In this document: one piece after another, positions 43,009 through 51,533 of the stretch | Layout of the letters: the number at the start of each line of letters is the position of its first letter | Numbering within the stretch: the first letter of the stretch is position 1 | NCBI RefSeq assembly: GCF_002902905.1 | Contig: NZ_CP026124.1 | Location: 6,386,001 to 6,450,000 of the forward strand | Length of the DNA: 64,000 bases | Direction of reading: 5' to 3' | Source of the DNA: Achromobacter sp. AONIH1 | GTDB taxonomy: Bacteria > Pseudomonadota > Gammaproteobacteria > Burkholderiales > Burkholderiaceae_B | The notes under the pieces: generated by a model | What the model was told of the DNA's origin: nothing | Seen by the model: the letters and a program-made list of their open reading frames with translations, nothing else | The model's database searches: none | Made by a program: the position numbers and the translations under genes

Positions 43009-44432
43009 GCCTGTTGAAAATACCGCGCCTGGTCCTGACCTCGGCGCTGTTGAGCCTGGGCGGCTGCGCCGTGGGACCGGACTTCCAGGCGCCTCAGGCG
43101 CAACTGCCGACGCAATGGCGCGATGCCGGCGCGGGCGGCCCGGCCAGCGCGCCGGTGGCCCAGCCTGTCAACGACGCCTGGTGGGACAGCTTCGGCGACC
43201 CTGAACTCAGCGCCCTGGTGGCCGAAGCCAGCGCCGCCAATCCCGACATCCTGATCGCCTACGAGCGGCTGCGGCAAAGCCGCGCGGCGCTGCGCGTGAG
43301 CGAGGCCGACGGCTTGCCCAAGCTGGGCGCGAACGCCTCCTACCGGCGCGGCCAGAACAGCGAGGCCGGGCTGTCCGATCCGTCCGGACGCGGCGGCAAG
43401 TCCTCGTTCAACCTGTGGCAAACCGGCGTCGATGCCAGCTGGGAACTGGACCTGTGGGGCCGCGTGCAGCGCGAGGTCGAACAGGCCGGCGCGCTGTCGC
43501 AGGCCGCGCTGGAAGCGCAGCGCGGCGTCATGCTGTCGGTGCGCGCGGAAACCGCCAGCCACTACATCCGGCTGCGCGGCGCCCAGAACCAGCTGGCGGT
43601 GCTGCGCCAGACGCTGGACAACGCCAATCGCAATCTTGCGCTCACGCGGCTGCGGCAACGCGAAGGCGTGGCGACCGAGCTGGATGTGTCCCAGGCGGAT
43701 GCCCAGGCCGCCGCCATCGAGGCGGCCGTGCCGCCGCTGGCGCTGCGCGTGGACCAGCTGATGAACGCCCTGGCGCTGTTGCTGGACCAGCCGCCGCACG
43801 CGCTGCACGCGCGGCTGGAAACGCTGGCGCCCATCCCGGGCGGTCCGGTGCGGGTGCCGGTGGGCTTGCCCAGCGAGCTGGCCGAGCGGCGTCCCGACAT
43901 CCGCCAGGCGCAGGCGCGCCTGCATGCCGCGGTGGCCGCGATCGGCGTGGCCGAGGGCGATTTCTATCCGCGCATCACCCTGTCGGGCAACATCGGGCTG
44001 CAGGCGCTGCAACTGGGCAACCTGGACACCGACCGCGCCGGCATCTTCGGCGTGGGCCCGGCGCTGCAGATCCCTCTCTTCGAGGGCGGCAAGCTGCGCG
44101 GCCGGCTGCGGCTGCGCGAGGCGCAGGCCCAGGAGGCAGCGCTGGCATTCCAGAAAACCGTGCTCGGCGCCTGGCACGATGTCGACAATGCCATGACGGC
44201 CTATCGTAGCCAGCAGCAGGCGCGGACCAGCCTGGAACGCGCGTCGGCCAGCGCGCGCCAGGCGCTGCTGCATGCCCAGCGCCGTTATGCCGAGGGTGCG
44301 TCGGACTTCGTCAATGTGCTCAGCGCGCAGAACGCGGTGCTGGCCAACGACCAGTCACGCGTGGCCACCGAGGCGGCGGTATCGCTGGCGCTGGTGGACC
44401 TGTATCGGGCGCTGGGCGGCGGCTGGCAATAG
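43005..44432 (+). CDS. NodT-family outer-membrane efflux lipoprotein
   Basis: TolC-like outer-membrane factor (475 aa). The lipoprotein signal has a lipobox near LGGCAVGPDF (Cys at about 21), followed by family motifs: WWDSFGDPELSALVAEA, NPDILIAYERLRQSRAALR and ELDLWGRV. The second repeat has ELAERRPDIRQAQARL and FYPRITLSGNIG. It forms the outer-membrane exit channel of the tripartite pump. It overlaps the adaptor gene by 4 bases and ends 2 bases before a convergent MFS gene. Confidence 0.93.
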   Translation: MSLLKIPRLVLTSALLSLGGCAVGPDFQAPQAQLPTQWRDAGAGGPASAPVAQPVNDAWWDSFGDPELSALVAEASAANPDILIAYERLRQSRAALRVSEADGLPKLGANASYRRGQNSEAGLSDPSGRGGKSSFNLWQTGVDASWELDLWGRVQREVEQAGALSQAALEAQRGVMLSVRAETASHYIRLRGAQNQLAVLRQTLDNANRNLALTRLRQREGVATELDVSQADAQAAAIEAAVPPLALRVDQLMNALALLLDQPPHALHARLETLAPIPGGPVRVPVGLPSELAERRPDIRQAQARLHAAVAAIGVAEGDFYPRITLSGNIGLQALQLGNLDTDRAGIFGVGPALQIPLFEGGKLRGRLRLREAQAQEAALAFQKTVLGAWHDVDNAMTAYRSQQQARTSLERASASARQALLHAQRRYAEGASDFVNVLSAQNAVLANDQSRVATEAAVSLALVDLYRALGGGWQ

Positions 44433-44434
44433 GC

Positions 44435-45676
44435 TCAGCGAGACGCCCTCGCCCGCGCCGGCGCGGCATGCGCGCCGGCCGGGAACGATCCGATCTGGAT
44501 GGCGCGGCCGGCGTACAGTCCGGCGGCGGCCATCGCCGCGCAGGCCGCCGCGCACAGCGCCAGCGCCGCGCTCCAGCCGCCCAGCGCGTCATGCAGCGCG
44601 CCGATCAGCAGCGGCCCCGAGGCGGCCAGCAGATAGCCCACGAACTGCGCCATGCCCGACAGCGAGGCCGCCTGCTGCGCATGGCGCGCCCGCAACCCGA
44701 CGAAGGCCAGTCCCAGGATGATGCCCGCGCCCATGCCCAGGCCCATCAGCACGATCCACAGGCTGGCCCAGCCCGGCGCGACGATCAGGCCGATCATCGC
44801 CACGCAGGACGCGCCCGCCGCGCCGGCCGCCACGGCGCGCTGGTCCTTCATCCTGCGCACGGCCGGCGCCAGGAACAGCGCCGGCCCCGCCGACATCAGC
44901 TGCAGCAGGCCATGCAGCGAGCCGGCCCGCTCCGCCGTGTAGCCGGCATCCTGCAGGATCGCCGGCAGCCAGCTCACCATTGCATAGAACACGAAGGAAT
45001 TGATGCCCAGGAACAGCGTGACCTGCCAGGCCAGCGCGCTGCGCCACAGCCGCTCGCCGTGCGGCGCATGCGCCGTGACGGACGCGGGCCTTGTGCGGCG
45101 GGACAACTGCGGCAGCCACAGCAATGCGCCCAGCGCCGGCACCGCCAGCAGGCACAGCGCCGAAAAGCGCCACGTCGCGTCGGACAGCATGGCCAGCGGG
45201 ATCGCCACGGCCGAAGCCACGCCCGCGATCACGCTCATGGTCAGCACATAGGCCGAGGTCAGGCCGGCCACGCGCTGCGGAAAATCGCGCTTGACCAGAC
45301 TGGGCAGCAGCACGTTGCCCAGCGCGATGCCCGCGCCGATGACGAGGGTGCCGGCGTAGAGCGCGGCCTCGGATCCGAGCGAACGGCCGACGATGCCGGC
45401 GGCGATCAGCAGCAGCGCGCCGAACAGCGTGCGCTCCAGCCCATAGCGGCGGGCCAGGCCGGCGGCGGCCAGCGAGCCGCCGGCGAAGGCGAGCAGGGGC
45501 AAGGTGATCAGCATGCCGGCGGCGGTGGAGCTGAGCCCCAGCTGCGCGCGAATCATGCCGATCAAGGGCGCCACGCCGGTCACGGGCGCGCGCAGCGCCA
45601 TGGCGATGCAAAGAATGCCGGCGACCAGCAGCACGGGACGGCTGAGGACGCGGGCGTCGGAAGAGGAAACAGACAT
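44435..45676 (-). CDS. CynX/NimT family MFS transporter
   Basis: MFS transporter (413 aa) with 12 helices. The first helix region ALRAPVTGVAPLIGMIRAQLGLSSTAAGMLITLPLLAFA is characteristic of the CynX/NimT (cyanate/nitroimidazole) family, as is HGLLQLMSAGPALFLAPAVRR. The substrate is unknown; E. coli NimT exports 2-nitroimidazole. It is divergent from an AraC gene similar to nimR, the same order as nimR-nimT in E. coli. Confidence 0.88.
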   Translation of the reverse strand: MSVSSSDARVLSRPVLLVAGILCIAMALRAPVTGVAPLIGMIRAQLGLSSTAAGMLITLPLLAFAGGSLAAAGLARRYGLERTLFGALLLIAAGIVGRSLGSEAALYAGTLVIGAGIALGNVLLPSLVKRDFPQRVAGLTSAYVLTMSVIAGVASAVAIPLAMLSDATWRFSALCLLAVPALGALLWLPQLSRRTRPASVTAHAPHGERLWRSALAWQVTLFLGINSFVFYAMVSWLPAILQDAGYTAERAGSLHGLLQLMSAGPALFLAPAVRRMKDQRAVAAGAAGASCVAMIGLIVAPGWASLWIVLMGLGMGAGIILGLAFVGLRARHAQQAASLSGMAQFVGYLLAASGPLLIGALHDALGGWSAALALCAAACAAMAAAGLYAGRAIQIGSFPAGAHAAPARARASR

Positions 45677-45837
45677 CGGACACCTGGAAGTTGCGGCGGG
45701 CGCCGGCGATTGGCCGGCAGGCCCGGAATCCACAGCTTAGCCACGCGGCCGCTTGCTGAATTTCGAGACAATGACAAAATATACGCAAATCCGGCCAAAC
45801 CCGTCCGCAGCCCTCTTCCGCCAGCCGCCTCCACGCC

Positions 45838-46674
45838 ATGTACCCGCCCGTCTCCGATCCTTCAGGCCTGGACGCCGACCGGCCCGGCCAATGGACCTAC
45901 GCCATGCGCGTGGACACCGCCGCCCGGGCCCACGAATCGCCCACGCACCAGCACCGCATGAGCCAGCTGGTGCTGTGCCTGGAAGGCGGCGTGACCTGCA
46001 CGGTGCCGCAGGGCATCTGGATGGTGCCGCCGCGCTGCGCCGTCTGGATCCCCGGCGGCGTGCCCCATTGCAATCACGTCACGCGCAACGGCCAGGTCAA
46101 TTTCCTGTTCGTGCCCGCCGAGACGCCCGGCATGCCGGCCACCTGCCAGACGCTGGGCGTGACGCCGCTGGTGCGCGAAATGGTGGTCCATCTGGCGGCG
46201 CTGTCGGCCGAGGACAGCGCGGCGCCCGGCAACCGCCGGCTGGCCGATGTGCTGGTCGAACAGCTGGCGCGGCTGGAACCGGAACCGCTGCACCTGCCCC
46301 TGCCCGCCCACCCGCGCCTGCGCGAGATAGCCGACGCGCTGGCGGCGCGGCCCGACGACCGCGCCACCCTGGCCGACTGGGGCCGGCGCGTGGCGATGAG
46401 CGAACGCACGCTGGCGCGGCTGGTGCGCCAGGAAGTCGGCATGAGCTTCGGCCGCTGGCGCCAGCGCCTGCACATCATCCTGGCGCTGCAATGGCTGTCG
46501 GAGGGCTTGTCGGTGCAACGCAGCGCCGACCAGCTGGGCTATGAATCGGTAAGCGCCTTCATCACCATGTTCCGCAAGGCGCTGGGCACCACGCCCGCCC
46601 GCTACTTCGCCCCGGCGACGATGAACAGGCGCGGGAACGGCAGCAGCACGGTGCCGTCCGACAGGGCCGGATAG
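45838..46674 (+). CDS. AraC family regulator, NimR-like
   Basis: AraC-type regulator (278 aa). The N-terminal cupin has HQHRMSQLVLCLEGGVTCTV and WMVPPRCAVWIPGGVPHCNHV (about 37-82). The helix-turn-helix domain at about 170-262 has TLADWGRRVAMSERTLARLVRQEVGMSFGRWRQRLHIILALQWL and ADQLGYESVSAFITMFRKALGTTPARYF. This layout is that of NimR-type regulators, which control the neighbouring NimT-like exporter. Its last 73 bases overlap the convergent tam gene, so its C-terminal tail extends past the helix-turn-helix. Confidence 0.88.
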   Translation: MYPPVSDPSGLDADRPGQWTYAMRVDTAARAHESPTHQHRMSQLVLCLEGGVTCTVPQGIWMVPPRCAVWIPGGVPHCNHVTRNGQVNFLFVPAETPGMPATCQTLGVTPLVREMVVHLAALSAEDSAAPGNRRLADVLVEQLARLEPEPLHLPLPAHPRLREIADALAARPDDRATLADWGRRVAMSERTLARLVRQEVGMSFGRWRQRLHIILALQWLSEGLSVQRSADQLGYESVSAFITMFRKALGTTPARYFAPATMNRRGNGSSTVPSDRAG

Positions 46675-47366
46675 GCGCGTTCGATGCGCGACTGGTACTC
46701 GGCCAGGAAGGCCTGTTGCTCCGCCGGGTCCAGCGGACCCAGGTAGGGCCTGAGCGCCGTGCTGGTGAACCATTGCACCACCGCCGCCGCGCCGGCCAGG
46801 GGATGGTGATAGATGGTGCGCCACACGTCCAGCCGGCCGCAGACCGGCTTGAGCAATTCGTAGTACCAGGCGGCGCTGTGGCGCGGCGGGTGCTTGACCG
46901 CGCCGATCCGGGCGGCCCAGGGACCGTCCGCCGCGACCTCGCGCGCCAGCCGGTGCGCCGGCTCTTCCATGTTGTCCGGGGTCTGGACCGCCAGGCTGCC
47001 GCCCGGCGCCAGCTTGCCCACCAGGCGCGGATAGAGTTCCTCGTGCCCCGGCACCCATTGCAGGGAGGCGTTCGCCAGGATCACGTCGTAGCCTCCCGGC
47101 GGATTCCAGGCGGCGATGTCCGACAGCTCGAAGGACAGGCCGGGCAGGCGCTTGCGCGCCGCGTCGATCATGTCCTGCGAATTGTCCGTGCCGCTGATCG
47201 CGGCGTCCGGATAGCGCGCGGCCAGCACCTCGGTGGAGTTGCCCGGGCCGCAGCCCAGGTCCACCGCCCGCGCCACGCGCTCATTGGGCAGGGCGGCGAC
47301 CAGGTCGCGCACCGGGCGGGTGCGTTCGTTCTCGAAGGCGGAATACTGCTTGGCTGACCAGTTCAT
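46602..47366 (-). CDS. tam: trans-aconitate 2-methyltransferase
   Basis: SAM-dependent methyltransferase (254 aa, E. coli Tam is almost the same length) that methylates trans-aconitate, an inhibitor of aconitase. The SAM motif DLGCGPGNSTEVL is at about 37-49, ANASLQWVPGHEEL near 102, then NMEEPAHRL. The early W-x-A-x-Q-Y (WSAKQY) is also typical. The ATG at 47366 is the first start with MNWSAKQY. Its 3' end overlaps the end of the AraC gene by 73 bases on the opposite strand. Confidence 0.92.
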   Translation of the reverse strand: MNWSAKQYSAFENERTRPVRDLVAALPNERVARAVDLGCGPGNSTEVLAARYPDAAISGTDNSQDMIDAARKRLPGLSFELSDIAAWNPPGGYDVILANASLQWVPGHEELYPRLVGKLAPGGSLAVQTPDNMEEPAHRLAREVAADGPWAARIGAVKHPPRHSAAWYYELLKPVCGRLDVWRTIYHHPLAGAAAVVQWFTSTALRPYLGPLDPAEQQAFLAEYQSRIERAYPALSDGTVLLPFPRLFIVAGAK

Positions 47367-47515
47367 GGCGGCTCCGGAATGGTGTCTGCGTGCCCTGCGC
47401 ACTCTACGCCCGCAACGCCCGCGCCACAAATACCCGGATCGCGCCTCATCCATATCGGCCGCGTATGGCGCGCCCGCCATGCCACAATGCGCCCACGCCC
47501 ACACCGGAATCCCGC

Positions 47516-48208
47516 ATGACCGCGCTGGTACTCCTGCCCGGCATGGACGGCACGGGCGATCTGTTCGCGCCCTTGCTGTCCGCGCTGCCTCCCGCCTTGC
47601 GGACCATTGTCGTTCGCTACCCCTGCGACCGGCCGCTAGGCTATGCCGAACTGGAGGCGCACGCGCGGCGCGCGCTCCCCAAGGACCAGCCTTTCGTGCT
47701 GCTGGGCGAATCGTTCTCCGGCCCCATCGCCGCGGCCATCGCCGCCGCTCCGCCGCCCGGCTTGCGCGGGCTGATCCTGTGCGCGACCTTCCTGCGCAAT
47801 CCGCGGCCGGAACTGGGCTACGCCCGATTCCTGACCGGCCTACTCCCAGTATCGCTGCTGCCCGGCGTCCTGCTCGTCCGCATGCTGCTGGGACCGCGCG
47901 CCGATCCCGGCCTGCGGACCCAGCTGCTGGACGCGGTGTCGCGGGTCGAGGATCGGGTGATGCGCGCGCGGCTGCGGGCCGTGATCGACGTGGATGCCGG
48001 CCCGCGCATGAGCGGCGTGACGCTGCCGGTGCTATACCTGAGCGCGCGCGACGATCGCGTGGTGCCGCGCCGGGCGGGGGACCATGTCATGGCCCTGATC
48101 CCGCAGGCGCGACGGGTCGAGATCGCCGCGCCGCACTGCCTGCTGCAAACCGCGCCGCAAGAAGCGGCGCGGGCCATCATGGACTTCATCGGACCGACGG
48201 CCCCATGA
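47516..48208 (+). CDS. alpha/beta hydrolase, small lipase/esterase type
   Basis: Alpha/beta hydrolase (230 aa). LLPGMDGTGDLFAPL near the start carries the oxyanion region, and GESFSGP (about 63-69) has the nucleophile serine. The acid lies in SARDDRVVP and the histidine in APHCLLQ. Length is short for the family, with no cap domain. I chose ATG 47516 (MTALVLLPGMDG), which places the first strand at the N-terminus. A GC-rich hairpin spans the stop codon (48198-48215). Confidence 0.85.
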   Translation: MTALVLLPGMDGTGDLFAPLLSALPPALRTIVVRYPCDRPLGYAELEAHARRALPKDQPFVLLGESFSGPIAAAIAAAPPPGLRGLILCATFLRNPRPELGYARFLTGLLPVSLLPGVLLVRMLLGPRADPGLRTQLLDAVSRVEDRVMRARLRAVIDVDAGPRMSGVTLPVLYLSARDDRVVPRRAGDHVMALIPQARRVEIAAPHCLLQTAPQEAARAIMDFIGPTAP

Positions 48209-48230
48209 GGGGCCGCCGGTCCTCGCGGAA

Positions 48231-49217
48231 TCAGCCCGCCTGCAAGGCCGCCTTGCGCGTCTTCCACAGCGAGAACAGCACGCCGCCCAGGATCAGGCCG
48301 AAGGTCACGCTCAGCGACAGGGCCGCCGGCACCTTGCCAATGAAGCCGACCAGGAAGATCTTGCCGCCGATGAACACCAGCACCAGGGCCAGCGCGTACT
48401 TCAGGTAGTGGAAGCGGTGGATCATCGCCGCCAGCGCGAAGTACAGCGCGCGCAGGCCCAGGATCGCGAAGATGTTGCTGGTGTACACGATGAACGGATC
48501 GGTGGTGATGGCGAAGATCGCCGGCACCGAATCCACCGCGAACAGCAGGTCCACGAACTCGATCAGCACCAGGGCCAGCAACAGCGGCGTGGCCCAGCGC
48601 ACCTTGCGCGACGTGGCCGGATCGTTCTCGTAGACCCAGAACGCGTTGCCGCGCAGGCCGTCCGTCACGCGCATGCGGCGCTTGAGGAACTTCAGGATCG
48701 GGTTGCTGGCGATGTCCGGCTCCTGGTCGGCGATCAGCCACATCTTGATGCCGGTGAACACCAGGAACGCGCCGAACAGGTACAGCAGCCAGCCGAAGTT
48801 GCTGACCAGGGCCGCGCCCAGGCCGATCATGATGGCGCGCAGCACGATCACGCCCAGGATGCCCCAGAACAGCACGCGGTGCTGGTACTGGCGCGGGATC
48901 GCGAAGAAGCTGAAGATCAGCGCGATGACGAAGACGTTGTCCATGGACAGCGACTTCTCGATCATGAAGCCGGTGTAGTAGGCCATGCCGCTGGCCGCGC
49001 CCATCTGCCACCACACCCAGGCGCCGAAGATCAGCGCGGCGGTGATGTAGCCGGCCGAGAGCAGCAGGCTTTCGCGCACGCCGATCTCGCGTTCGTCACG
49101 ATGCAGCACGCCCAGGTCAAAAGCCAGCAGCGTCACGACGATGCCCAGGAAGAGCAGCCAGCTCCAGGCTGGCGTGCCGAGGAAGTCGGCATTGAAGAAG
49201 GTCAGCAGGGTTTCCAT
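48231..49217 (-). CDS. TerC family membrane protein (Alx/TerC)
   Basis: Integral membrane protein (328 aa) of the TerC/Alx type, linked to manganese export and tellurite resistance. Seven or more helices are visible. Conserved membrane acids are in AFDLGVLHRDE, SMDNVFVIALIFSFF and EFVDLLFAVDSVPAIFAIT, the last being the hallmark of the family. Many terC genes have a Mn riboswitch upstream, but the gap to the divergent NhaR-like gene is only 135 bases and I see no such structure. Regulation is more likely by the neighbouring LysR-type protein. Confidence 0.92.
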   Translation of the reverse strand: METLLTFFNADFLGTPAWSWLLFLGIVVTLLAFDLGVLHRDEREIGVRESLLLSAGYITAALIFGAWVWWQMGAASGMAYYTGFMIEKSLSMDNVFVIALIFSFFAIPRQYQHRVLFWGILGVIVLRAIMIGLGAALVSNFGWLLYLFGAFLVFTGIKMWLIADQEPDIASNPILKFLKRRMRVTDGLRGNAFWVYENDPATSRKVRWATPLLLALVLIEFVDLLFAVDSVPAIFAITTDPFIVYTSNIFAILGLRALYFALAAMIHRFHYLKYALALVLVFIGGKIFLVGFIGKVPAALSLSVTFGLILGGVLFSLWKTRKAALQAG

Positions 49218-49311
49218 GTGTGTTCCGCTTGGGTCTGAAATCTAAGATCCGAAGACGTTCATGATCCGGATCCGGACCTGCTTGAGAAATCAGCCGTAAA
49301 TTGAGTTAAGG

Positions 49312-49326
49312 TTCGGAAAAACCGAA
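49312..49326. promoter_or_regulatory. LysR-type dyad between terC and the nhaR-like gene
   Basis: TTCGG-AAAAA-CCGAA is a perfect dyad that contains a T-N11-A core (T49313 to A49325), as expected for LysR-type sites. A separate 12-base perfect palindrome, TCCGGATCCGGA, lies at 49265-49276. Both sit in the 135-base divergent promoter region. Confidence 0.55.
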
Positions 49327-49352
49327 GTATTGGACATACCGGATCCGTCCCC

Positions 49353-50246
49353 ATGTTGAATTACCGCCACCTGTACTATTTCTGGATGGTCGCCAAGGAA
49401 GGCGGCTTTTCCCGCGCCGCCGAACGGCTGGACATGGCCATCCAGACCATCAGCGCCCAGGTGCGCGAACTGGAGCGCAACCTGGGGCATCAGCTGCTCA
49501 AGCCGGCCGGACGCGGCGTGGCCCTGACCGATGCCGGCCAGGCGGCCTTCGCCCGCGCCGAGGAAATTTTCCAGATCGGCCAGGGCCTGGCGCAGGAAGT
49601 GCGCACCGCCGCCACCAAGCCGGTGATCCGGCTGTCCGTGGGCCTGTCCGACGGCATTTCCAAGCTGGCCGCGCACGCGCTGCTCGGCCCGGTGCTGGAC
49701 ACGCCAGACCTGCGGCTGACCTGCCACGAAGGCGAGTTCGAGGAACTGCTGGGCGAACTGGCGCAGCATCACCTGGATCTGGTGCTGGCCGGCCAGGGCG
49801 CGCCGGCCAATCCCAACCTGCGCCTGACCAGCGACCGGCTGGTGTCCTCGCCGGTGGACTGGTATGGCCCGTCGCGCCTGCTGCGGCGCGCCGACGTGCA
49901 GGCCTTTCCGCAGTCGCTGGAGCGCCTGCCCGTGCTGCTGCCCACCGGCCACTCGGTGCTGCGCCAGACCCTGGACCGCTGGTTCCGCGAGCAGGGCATC
50001 CATCCCAATGTGGTCGGGGAATTCGAGGACAGCGCGCTGATGTCGGTGTTCGCCGCGCGCGGCCTGGGCGTGTTTCCGCTCAGCCGGCTGGGCGGCGACG
50101 ATATCGGCCTGCTGCGCGGCCTGCGGCCGCTGGCGCGCTGCGACGCGGTCCACGAGGAGATCCACGCCATCCGCAATCGCCGGGGACAGAACCATCCCCT
50201 GGTGCGACGCATCCTGGAGCAGGCCAAGACTTCGGTTTTTTCTTAA
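49353..50246 (+). CDS. LysR family regulator, NhaR-like
   Basis: LysR-type regulator (297 aa) very like NhaR. It starts MLNYRHLYYFWMVAKEGGFSRAAERLDMAIQTISAQVRELE, with the NLGHQLLKPAGRGVALTDAG wing. NhaR activates the sodium-proton antiporter gene nhaA in enterics. Here no nhaA is present; the divergent neighbour is a TerC protein. The likely target is therefore terC, perhaps for Mn or cation stress, which is an inference from position and the dyad between them. Confidence 0.88.
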   Translation: MLNYRHLYYFWMVAKEGGFSRAAERLDMAIQTISAQVRELERNLGHQLLKPAGRGVALTDAGQAAFARAEEIFQIGQGLAQEVRTAATKPVIRLSVGLSDGISKLAAHALLGPVLDTPDLRLTCHEGEFEELLGELAQHHLDLVLAGQGAPANPNLRLTSDRLVSSPVDWYGPSRLLRRADVQAFPQSLERLPVLLPTGHSVLRQTLDRWFREQGIHPNVVGEFEDSALMSVFAARGLGVFPLSRLGGDDIGLLRGLRPLARCDAVHEEIHAIRNRRGQNHPLVRRILEQAKTSVFS

Positions 50247-50329
50247 TGTTTGTCACATTGTCGCTGGTTTTTCAGAAATAGAATCAGCTCTATCCTGGTG
50301 GCTTTTCCGCACTCTGGAGTACCGCTTTC

Positions 50330-50734
50330 ATGAAGAAAATCATCTGGATCGCGTTCGCCGCGCTGGCCGCGCTGTGGACCGGATTCGTCGCCCTGACCCT
50401 GCAGCTGGCCAACTGGGTGCTGTCGCTGATCGCCGGCTCGCAGGTGCCGGGCGCCGCCGCGCTGGGCACCGCGCAATGGAATCCACCGGCCTGGGCCGCG
50501 CCCTGGGTCGATCCGTCCTGGCTGAAGGGCCTGCAGGAATCGCTGGTGTGGGCCGTGCAGGGCTTGAACCAGATCCTGCCCGCGGCCGGCGGCCTGGGCA
50601 CCTGGATCTCGGTGCTGGGCTGGATCTTCTGGGGTTTCATCATGGCCGCGCTGCTGGTGCTGGCGCTGATCCTGCACTGGCTGGCCGGCAAGCGCCAGCA
50701 GGCCGAACAGGCCGGCGGCCAGGTGGTGGGATAA
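50330..50734 (+). CDS. hypothetical membrane protein
   Basis: Small protein (134 aa) with two hydrophobic helices: 4-35 (IIWIAFAALAALWTGFVALTLQLANWVLSLI) and about 92-116 (WISVLGWIFWGFIMAALLVLALILHWL). The loop between them is tryptophan- and proline-rich (WNPPAWAAPWVDPSWLKGL). I recognise no family. GGAG lies about 11 bases before the ATG. The C-terminal tail is basic and glutamine-rich and probably cytoplasmic. Confidence 0.68.
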   Translation: MKKIIWIAFAALAALWTGFVALTLQLANWVLSLIAGSQVPGAAALGTAQWNPPAWAAPWVDPSWLKGLQESLVWAVQGLNQILPAAGGLGTWISVLGWIFWGFIMAALLVLALILHWLAGKRQQAEQAGGQVVG

Positions 50735-50741
50735 TGCCCTG

Positions 50742-50794
50742 GCTTGCGGTCGCCCGCCGCCGGCGCGGGCACGCGCTGGCAGCGGACCGCAAGC
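50742..50794 (+). ncRNA. possible structured RNA (three-way-junction-like fold)
   Basis: A perfect 10-bp outer stem (GCTTGCGGTC with GACCGCAAGC) encloses two small hairpins: a 6-bp stem GCCCGC/GCGGGC and a 4-bp stem CGCT-GGC-AGCG. No T-run follows. It lies 8 bases after the membrane protein gene and 30 bases before a 27-codon frame, so it may be a 3'-end element, a leader element or a chance fold. Confidence 0.3.
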
Positions 50795-50823
50795 GCTGAA
50801 TCCAGCCACACGGGGAACGGATC

Positions 50824-50907
50824 ATGGATGCGGAAGATGCGGTCAGGGATTTTGTCGAAGGCAGGATCGATCTGGGCGCAGTGCTGACCATCACCCAAGT
50901 CGCCTGA
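50824..50907 (+). CDS. possible 27-residue leader peptide or small protein
   Basis: A short acidic frame starting MDAEDAVRDFVEGRIDL and ending TITQVA. GGGGAA lies about 8 bases upstream. Its TGA lies directly before GGAGGAA, the ribosome binding site of the next gene (start at 50918), so translation could be coupled. It could equally be a chance frame. The codon style is normal for this genome. Confidence 0.35.
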   Translation: MDAEDAVRDFVEGRIDLGAVLTITQVA

Positions 50908-50917
50908 GGAGGAACCC

Positions 50918-51523
50918 GTGAACACGACAACCGCTCGCCTATGCCTGCTGGCCACGGCGCTGGCCGCCGGTCCCGCGTCGGCCCTGAGCATCGCCCCCGC
51001 CTATGGCGTCATCGTCTGCACCGTGGCCGGCACCTCCGGCCAATACAGCGTGCGCGTGCAAAATACCGGCGCCGTGCCGCTGGCGCGCGCCGACGTGACT
51101 GGCGTGCGCCTGGACGCCGGCGGGCATGCGGCCGGCGAGATCGGGGTCAGCCTTACCGACATCGCTCCCGGGAAATATGAAACCGCCGTCCTGGCCCGCC
51201 ACGGCGAATCGGCCGCGCTGGTCAGCATCGCCACCTACCAATCGATCAACGACCAGCTGGTCCGCGAAGAAGAGCTGTACGCCGGCAAGGTCGCGCACGT
51301 GTCGCCCGGATCGGCGCTGCAATACACGCTGGCGCCGCTGGCGACGCGCGGCTGGACGGTCGCCTACGGCACCGCGCAACCGCCGGCGCTGAAAACCGGC
51401 GCCGCCGTGCTGCTGGCCTACCCCGCGCGCAGCGGCAAGAAGATGGAAGCCAGCCCGCAGGCGGGGCGCACGCCGACCCGCGTGGAGCCGCTGAACTCCT
51501 GCCCGGGACCGCGCCGTCGTTGA
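50918..51523 (+). CDS. hypothetical exported protein
   Basis: Exported protein (201 aa) with a GTG start and a near-perfect ribosome binding site (GAGGAGG, 6 bases). The Sec signal LLATALAAGPASA ends at about residue 22. The mature part is beta-rich, with a pattern like a periplasmic chaperone-type or pilus-associated Ig fold (IAPAYGVIVCTVAGTSGQYSVRVQNTGAVPLARADVTGVRLD). It has single cysteines near both ends (CTVAG and the NSCPGP tail). I recognise no family with certainty. Confidence 0.65.
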   Translation: MNTTTARLCLLATALAAGPASALSIAPAYGVIVCTVAGTSGQYSVRVQNTGAVPLARADVTGVRLDAGGHAAGEIGVSLTDIAPGKYETAVLARHGESAALVSIATYQSINDQLVREEELYAGKVAHVSPGSALQYTLAPLATRGWTVAYGTAQPPALKTGAAVLLAYPARSGKKMEASPQAGRTPTRVEPLNSCPGPRRR

Positions 51524-51533
51524 ATCGGCCCGC

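Noticed and set aside
49218..49352. Manganese riboswitch (yybP-ykoY) before terC
   Set aside because: The gap is short and shared with a divergent gene, and I see none of the conserved loops. A LysR-type dyad explains the region better.
50374..50799. Longer alternative frame over the hypothetical membrane protein at 50330
   Set aside because: It is arginine- and glycine-rich without membrane helices and lacks start signals, while the frame at 50330 has clear helices and GGAG upstream.
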